Translations under genes and position numbers: made by a program | Assembly: GCF_905187505.1 (NCBI RefSeq) | Contig: NZ_CAJJIC010000001.1 | Location: 1-64,000 of the forward strand | DNA: 64,000 bases | Source of the DNA: an uncultured Mailhella sp. | GTDB taxonomy: Bacteria; Desulfobacterota; Desulfovibrionia; Desulfovibrionales; Desulfovibrionaceae | Direction of reading: 5' to 3' | Shown here: piece by piece, positions 58,998 through 64,000 of the stretch | Position numbering within the stretch: position 1 is the stretch's first letter | Layout of the letters: every line of letters starts with the position of its first letter | Notes under the pieces: generated by a model | Told to the model about the DNA's origin: nothing | Seen by the model: the letters and a program-made list of their open reading frames with translations, nothing else | Database searches by the model: none

Positions 58998-60437
58998 ATG
59001 GTCAGAAAGGAAAAAGCCATCGACAGCTTTCAGGATAGAATCCGGGAAATTCCCGAAGCCCTCACCGTCGTGGACCTGCCCGACTTCTTCGACTTCATCG
59101 ACAACGCGCGCTTTGCCATCAACTTCGTCGATGAAAACGGCGTCATCATCTATGCCAACAAAGAAGCCAGAGAATCCCGCATCATTCCCGAGGAGTTCGT
59201 AGGACGCAGCCTCTATGATCTGAAAAAATACGGCATGATCCTGAATCCGGCAGCCATAAAGGTCATAGAGTCCGGCAAAGTGAACATCGGAGAGGTCACC
59301 CAGTACAGCGGCCGCACGTTCATGTCCATCACGGTGCCCGTCATAGACGACCAAAAAAGACTCGAGGGCGTCATGGCACTGACGTGCGACATCGCAGACG
59401 TGTATAACTTCATCATCGCGTCGTCCTCCAGGACACGGCATATCCAGGCCCCTCAAAGCTCCACGTCCGAGCTGTTTCCTGACGCCGACGTCGTCATTGC
59501 CGAATCGTCGGAAATGAAGAACGTTCTGAAGCTGGTCGATAAGATAGCGCCCACCAGCGCTCCCGTGCTCATTCTCGGAGAGTCCGGCACCGGCAAGGAA
59601 GTGATGGCCAAGCTGATCCACAGCAAAAGCAGCCGCAGCAGGGAAAGACTGCTCGCGGTCAACTGCGGCGCCATTCCGCCGGCGCTCATGGAATCGGAAC
59701 TCTTCGGCTACGAAAAGGGAGCCTTTACGGGAGCATGGCGAAGCACTCCGGGCCTTTTTGAAGAGGCGGACGGCGGTACCCTCTTCCTCGACGAAATAGG
59801 AGATCTTGACCTTCAGCTTCAGGTCAAGCTGCTGCGCGTTCTTCAGGAAGGCAAATTCCGGCGCGTAGGCGGACGGAAGGACATGGACTGCCATGTGCGC
59901 ATCATTGCGGCCACCAACAAAAATCTGCCTCTTCTCGTCAGGCAGGGACTGTTCCGCTCCGATCTTTTCTACCGTCTGGACGTGTTTGCCCTTTCTCTCC
60001 CTCCACTGCGGGAGAGACGCCAGGACCTCATGAAGTTCATTCCCTTCTTTCTGGAAAAATACAACAAGGCCTACGGATTCGCCCGCTACTTGACGAGCGA
60101 TGCATGGACCCGGCTTCTTTCCTATGACTGGCCGGGCAATGTCAGAGAACTGAGCAACATGCTTGAACGGCTCGTCGTGCTGGCGGACAAAAATGAAATC
60201 GGCTCCGAAGACCTCGACAGGCATCTTCGACGCTCTTCACGCAAAAGCGAGAGCAGGCACATTCCGTCTCCTGACGACACCGAAACCATGACTCTCCCCG
60301 AAGCCACGGAAATTCTGGAAAGATCCATGATAGCCGACGCCCGCACAAAGTACGGAACGTGCCGGGCCATGGCCGATCATCTCGGCATCGATTTTTCCAC
60401 GGTGGCCAGAAAGATGCGCAAATACGGCATACACTGA
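58998..60437 (+). CDS. PAS-domain sigma-54-dependent transcriptional activator
   Basis: 479-residue enhancer-binding protein. N-terminal PAS-like sensor (about 30-135, INFVDENGVIIYANKEA), a central AAA+ domain (about 165-400) with Walker A GESGTGKE 194-201, the sigma-54 contact loop GAFTGA 241-246, Walker B LFLDEIGD 262-269 and the arginine-finger region, and a Fis-type helix-turn-helix at 440-479. It lies upstream of a glycyl radical enzyme gene with a perfect -24/-12 promoter, so it is its likely activator, sensing a small ligand through PAS. Ribosome site weak. Confidence 0.93.
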   Translation: MVRKEKAIDSFQDRIREIPEALTVVDLPDFFDFIDNARFAINFVDENGVIIYANKEARESRIIPEEFVGRSLYDLKKYGMILNPAAIKVIESGKVNIGEVTQYSGRTFMSITVPVIDDQKRLEGVMALTCDIADVYNFIIASSSRTRHIQAPQSSTSELFPDADVVIAESSEMKNVLKLVDKIAPTSAPVLILGESGTGKEVMAKLIHSKSSRSRERLLAVNCGAIPPALMESELFGYEKGAFTGAWRSTPGLFEEADGGTLFLDEIGDLDLQLQVKLLRVLQEGKFRRVGGRKDMDCHVRIIAATNKNLPLLVRQGLFRSDLFYRLDVFALSLPPLRERRQDLMKFIPFFLEKYNKAYGFARYLTSDAWTRLLSYDWPGNVRELSNMLERLVVLADKNEIGSEDLDRHLRRSSRKSESRHIPSPDDTETMTLPEATEILERSMIADARTKYGTCRAMADHLGIDFSTVARKMRKYGIH

Positions 60438-60859
60438 ATGGGCAGCCGCTTCATGACCGTCTCCGGGGCAGCCGCTCTGCATCCGTAAAAAGACCAGCGC
60501 GGCACTCTTCGAAATGATGCAGCCGGCTTCCTCTGTCCGCAGTCCGCACGACGCGCCCTTCTTCTTTTCTTCTTCCTTGAAAAACGCGGAGCTCGTCACG
60601 GCTTTTCCTCCGTGGCGACCTTTTATGCGCTCTTTGGAACAAAACACATAATATATTGTATTTACTTATTTTTTAATAACTGAAAGAGAAAAATTTTCTT
60701 TGCTCAGACCGGATATGCAAAACGACTGTGGCAAGAATCCACATCTATATGCCCGTATTTTCACGTTTTGTGTTGTTTTTGCAACAATACGACGAGCATA
60801 TTGCCACAAATCGTTTCTCCAAAATAAATTTTATTTTGAATTTCAATATATTATGCATA
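60438..60859. promoter_or_regulatory. Regulatory region upstream of the glycyl radical enzyme
   Basis: About 420 nt, very AT-rich on its right half. Candidate enhancer sites are an interrupted palindrome TGTGG-N7-CCACA (60727-60743), TGTTG-N6-CAACA (60771-60786), and TTGCCACA (60801-60808), the exact inverse of TGTGGCAA at 60727-60734. They lie roughly 70-160 nt upstream of the predicted start of transcription, where sigma-54 activators bind. No gene seen. Confidence 0.5.
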
Positions 60860-60874
60860 TGGCACAAATATTGC
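60860..60874 (+). promoter_or_regulatory. Sigma-54 (RpoN) promoter
   Basis: TGGCAC-N5-TTGC with GG and GC exactly ten nt apart: a complete match to the -24/-12 consensus. Transcription should start near 60886, leaving a leader of about 35 nt before the ATG at 60921. This also rules out the TTG at 60879 as a start codon. Confidence 0.88.
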
Positions 60875-60920
60875 TTTCTTGGAGGGCATAGATCAGCAAC
60901 CATCCCTCCAGGAGGATATC

Positions 60921-63437
60921 ATGGACACGTCATCCGCTTCCGTCAGCTACAGTCCCCAGGAACAGGCCATAGCCTCAGGCAGCTATGTAGGCAACGAAAA
61001 GAATTCTCCGTGTCATTCGCGCTTCCAGAAGATCTTCAAGCGCTGCTTTGCCAACATGGTGCCCTATGTGGACGTGAACCGGGCAAAATACTTCACCGAA
61101 TCCATGAAGGAAACGGAAGGAGAGCCTCTTGTTCTGCGCTACGCCCTTGCCATGAAGCATCTTGCGGAAAACCTGCCCGTGTACATCGAGGAAGACCAGC
61201 TTCTTGTCGGCCGCGTCGGCACCGACAAGGGACGCTACGGGCTTCTGTACCCCGAAATCATAGGCGACATCATGGGAGAAGGGCTGGAAGCCGCCCGCAA
61301 GAATCTGAGCTCTCCGCTGCACATCGACGATGACGATCTCTGCTTCGTCAAGGAAGAACTCGTACCCTACTGGAAGGACAGAGCCTTCCATAAAAAGCTC
61401 ATCCAGTCCATTCCGAAGGAACTCAGAAAGTTCACCTATGCCACGCCTGACGGCAGCGTGCCCCGTCCCTACGTGGGAGAACAGGCATCCATGAACGGCT
61501 GCCTCCAGTGGGTGCCCGACTACGAAAAGATCATCCGCAGGGGGGCTGCCGCCATACGCAGAGAAGCGGAGGAACGTCTGGCCCTTCTGGACAGAAACAA
61601 TGCGAAGGAACTGTGGGAAAAGGAATTTTTCCTCAAGGCCATGATGACCATATGCGATGCGCTTGTGACCTGGGCGAAACGTCATGCCCGTGCCGCCCGC
61701 AGTCTGGCCGCATCGGAACAGGATCCCGTCCGTCGCGCCGAACTTGAGAACATTGCTGAAAACTGCGAAAGAGTTCCCGAATATCCGGCAGAAACGTTCC
61801 ATCAGGCCATGCAGTCCATGTGGTTTGTCCAGAGCATGATCAGACTGGAGCGCTGCGTAGGCTTCATGCTCGGCAACGGCCGCATGGATCAGTACCTCTA
61901 CCCCTACTACAAGGCCGACGTGGAAGCCGGACGTCTGACCGATGACCAGGTGCTGGAACTTCTGGACTGTCTGTGGCTCCAGGAAGCGCAGTTTCTCAAC
62001 CTGCCCGTTTCCGCCCAGTCCGCCACTCAGCACGAAGGCTACGCCCACTGGGAAGCCGCAACCGTGGGAGGCCAGACCCGCGACGGAGAGGATGCCACCA
62101 ACGAACTGAGCTACCTCATACTCCGCTCGCGCAGGGAATGCCCGCTGCAGCAGCCCGACCTGGCAGCCCGCATACACGCCCGCTCTCCCGAAGCCTTCCT
62201 CTGGGCCGTCGCGGAAACGGTCAAGGTCGGCCAGGGCTTTCCCAAGCTGTACAACGACGAGGAAATCATTCCCCTGCATCTGGCCAAGGGCGCGCCGCTG
62301 CTCGACATCATGGACTACTGTGCTTCCGGCTGCACGGAAATCCGCATGCCCAACGTGGATTCGTACACGAGCCCATGCACACAGACCAACTGCACGGCCG
62401 CGGTGGAAACCACGCTGTTCAACGGCCGACTGAAAAGCTGCGGCGAAGAGCTTTTCTCTCTGGAAACGGGGGATCCCTGCGGATTCTGCAGCTGGGAGGA
62501 GTTCTGGAATGCATTCAAAAAGCAGATTCAGTTCATGATGCGCTACGCCCTTTTCCTGCAGTACCAGATTCAGGAGCAGCGCGGTCAGAGCTATGCCGCT
62601 CCCATGGAGGACGCGCTTCATGACAAGGCCTTCGCCGCCTGCATGGATCTCGACACCCCCCGCAGCATTCCCGGCACGCTCGATCTGGGCTTCGTGGAAT
62701 GCATAGGCTTTGCCACCGCCGTGGATTCTCTTGCGGCCGTCAAGCAGTTTGTCTTCGACGAGAAGGTTTTCACCATGCGTGAGCTGCTGGATGCTCTGGA
62801 ATGCAACTTTGAAGGCAAGGAACACATCCGGCGCATTCTTCGTTCCGGCCACTGCTACGGCAACAACGATCCCTACGCCGACAGCATAGGACGCGACATC
62901 GAAGCGGCATGTCAGGAAGTTCTTACCCAGAACTTCAAAAATACCGGCGTGCATCTGGATCTGCGCATGGTAAGCATTACGGCCAACATTCCCTTCGGCC
63001 GCATACTGGCGGCCTCTCCCAACGGACGTCTTGCCGGCATGCCCGTGTCCGACGGCTCATCGGCCTCTCAGGGCATGGACGTCAGCGGTCCCACGGCGGT
63101 GCTGCTGTCCAACTTCCACAGCAAGAACTGGGCCTCCACGTCGCGCGCGGCAAGACTGCTCAACATCAAGTTCACGCCCGGCGCCGTGGCCGGCGACGAG
63201 GGAACCCGCAGGCTCATAGGCTTCTTCCGGGCCTTCTGCGATCTCAAGCTCTGGCATGTGCAGTTCAACGTCATCAATCAGAAGACCCTGCTGGCCGCCC
63301 AAAAGGATCCCCAGAAGTACCGCAACCTCATGGTGCGCGTGGCAGGATACAGCGCCTACTTCGTGGAGCTTTCCACCGCGCTGCAGAACGACATCATTTC
63401 CCGCAACGCCCATGACGACTTCGGAGCCGGACGATGA
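60921..63437 (+). CDS. Glycyl radical enzyme, probable organosulfonate C-S lyase (IslA/HpsG-like)
   Basis: 838 residues from ATG 60921 (AGGAGG 6 nt upstream). The glycyl-radical loop RVAGYSA holds Gly809, and the active-site Cys471-Thr-Glu473 lies in ASGCTEIRMPN; both domains of the PFL-type barrel are complete. The Cys-Gly spacing is one residue off that of isethionate sulfite-lyase IslA as I remember it. From memory, IslA binds sulfonate with Arg189, Gln193 and Arg678 and has Trp374 nearby. Here Gln196, Arg682 and Trp377 match, but the Arg189 position appears to be Asn192. So an organosulfonate lyase (isethionate, sulfopropanediol or a relative) is my best guess, with another eliminase possible. 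The activase gene overlaps by 4 nt. Confidence 0.7.
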   Translation: MDTSSASVSYSPQEQAIASGSYVGNEKNSPCHSRFQKIFKRCFANMVPYVDVNRAKYFTESMKETEGEPLVLRYALAMKHLAENLPVYIEEDQLLVGRVGTDKGRYGLLYPEIIGDIMGEGLEAARKNLSSPLHIDDDDLCFVKEELVPYWKDRAFHKKLIQSIPKELRKFTYATPDGSVPRPYVGEQASMNGCLQWVPDYEKIIRRGAAAIRREAEERLALLDRNNAKELWEKEFFLKAMMTICDALVTWAKRHARAARSLAASEQDPVRRAELENIAENCERVPEYPAETFHQAMQSMWFVQSMIRLERCVGFMLGNGRMDQYLYPYYKADVEAGRLTDDQVLELLDCLWLQEAQFLNLPVSAQSATQHEGYAHWEAATVGGQTRDGEDATNELSYLILRSRRECPLQQPDLAARIHARSPEAFLWAVAETVKVGQGFPKLYNDEEIIPLHLAKGAPLLDIMDYCASGCTEIRMPNVDSYTSPCTQTNCTAAVETTLFNGRLKSCGEELFSLETGDPCGFCSWEEFWNAFKKQIQFMMRYALFLQYQIQEQRGQSYAAPMEDALHDKAFAACMDLDTPRSIPGTLDLGFVECIGFATAVDSLAAVKQFVFDEKVFTMRELLDALECNFEGKEHIRRILRSGHCYGNNDPYADSIGRDIEAACQEVLTQNFKNTGVHLDLRMVSITANIPFGRILAASPNGRLAGMPVSDGSSASQGMDVSGPTAVLLSNFHSKNWASTSRAARLLNIKFTPGAVAGDEGTRRLIGFFRAFCDLKLWHVQFNVINQKTLLAAQKDPQKYRNLMVRVAGYSAYFVELSTALQNDIISRNAHDDFGAGR

Positions 63438-64000
63438 CCGACGAAAAGACGAGCGGGATCATCTTCAACGTACAGAAGTTCTCCGTCCATGACGGCGAGG
63501 GGATAAGAACGCTCGTCTTTTTCAAGGGGTGTCCGCTCAGGTGCCGCTGGTGCAGCAATCCCGAATCCCAGAGCAGCCTGATGGAGCTTTCCTGGACCGA
63601 ACAGGACTGCCTGCACTGCGGAACCTGCAGCAGGGTATGCTCCCGGGGAGCCGTCCGTCCTGCTGATGACGGCTCCCCCGTGGTGGACCGGAAGACGTGC
63701 CGCCCGGAACCGTCATGCCTGTGCACCCGGGCCTGTCCCGGAGGTGCGCTCGGCATCTACGGCAAAACCGTGACCGCCGGAGAAGTGCTTCACCGGATTC
63801 TCGAGGACCAGATTTTCTATGTACGCTCGGGAGGCGGCATGACGCTGGGCGGCGGCGAACCGCTGCATCAGCCGGAGTTCGCCCTTGCGGTTCTCCGTCT
63901 GGCCGGACAGGCGAGAATACGCACCAACATCGAAACCTGCGGTCATGTTTCCACCGAAGTCATGCTGGCGGCAGCCGGTCTGCTCGACTCCATGTTCATG
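63434..64000 (+). CDS. Glycyl-radical enzyme activating enzyme (partial, runs off window)
   Basis: The first 189 residues of a radical-SAM activase that generates the glycyl radical on the preceding enzyme. The SAM-cluster motif is Cys33-x3-Cys37-x2-Cys40 (GCPLRCRWC). It is followed by a ferredoxin-like insert with Cys59, 62, 65 and 69 and a second, unevenly spaced group Cys89, 95, 97 and 101, as in activases with two extra [4Fe-4S] clusters. GGGEPLHQPEF is the SAM-binding GGE motif. ATGA overlap with the enzyme gene shows coupling. The C-terminal third is beyond the window. Confidence 0.93.
   Translation, partial: MTDEKTSGIIFNVQKFSVHDGEGIRTLVFFKGCPLRCRWCSNPESQSSLMELSWTEQDCLHCGTCSRVCSRGAVRPADDGSPVVDRKTCRPEPSCLCTRACPGGALGIYGKTVTAGEVLHRILEDQIFYVRSGGGMTLGGGEPLHQPEFALAVLRLAGQARIRTNIETCGHVSTEVMLAAAGLLDSMFM

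Noticed and set aside
60879..60920. TTG start 14 codons upstream for the glycyl radical enzyme
   Set aside because: It lies upstream of the predicted sigma-54 start of transcription, while the ATG at 60921 has an AGGAGG site.
60975..62954. 659-codon minus-strand open frame
   Set aside because: Antisense to the glycyl radical enzyme; no recognisable features.

Overview
The window is a GC-rich (roughly 60 %) chromosomal segment that looks like it comes from a member of the Desulfovibrionaceae, probably a gut-type anaerobe of the Desulfovibrio/Bilophila/Mailhella group. This placement is inferred from gene content and order: a cytoplasmic CbiK-type chelatase, a double-cubane-cluster reductase with its activase, a sigma-54-controlled glycyl radical enzyme, and the yceD-rpmF-plsX-fabH-fabG-acpP-fabF and ribD-ribE-ribBA-ribH-nusB strings. 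I see no rRNA, CRISPR array, insertion sequence or phage gene. One tRNA gene, tRNA-Arg(CCU), is present.

Left part (1-25.6 kb): almost every gene is on the minus strand and tightly packed. Read in the direction of transcription these are smr (Smr-domain protein); then glpX-fabD-argS-SPOR protein from a promoter at 24217-24245; then yceD-rpmF-plsX-fabH-fabG-acpP-fabF-glyA from a promoter at 19420-19448, ending at a clear terminator at 12203-12241; then a dCMP deaminase, the riboflavin genes, nusB, leuS, lptE, holA, radC and lon. This is housekeeping: lipid and flavin synthesis, tRNA charging, replication, outer-membrane assembly and proteolysis.

Middle (25.8-45 kb): purM, a DUF523 protein and an unusual open reading frame that joins a CbiK-like chelatase to a class I aminotransferase; then recN and rlmH. 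From 33.3 to 39.8 kb lies the most intriguing block: yedF, an acyl-CoA dehydratase-type activase, a double-cubane-cluster reductase, a three-gene ABC importer of the nitrate/sulfonate/taurine type and an enolase-superfamily enzyme, all co-directional and closed by an 18-bp terminator hairpin. tsaC, a Nudix hydrolase, an unrecognised 140-residue protein, a membrane-anchored metallophosphoesterase and ettA follow.

Right part (45-64 kb): greA with its own promoter and terminator; a minus-strand group recD2-NlpC/P60 lipoprotein-mtaB-yicC-remA-gmk-recJ; a plus-strand aminotransferase-hom pair behind a leader of about 215 nt; a VOC protein; tRNA-Arg; and finally a sigma-54 activator, a textbook -24/-12 promoter, a glycyl radical enzyme and its activating enzyme, which is cut by the window end. 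Several active-site residues point to an organosulfonate-cleaving enzyme (IslA/HpsG group), but the substrate cannot be fixed from the sequence alone.
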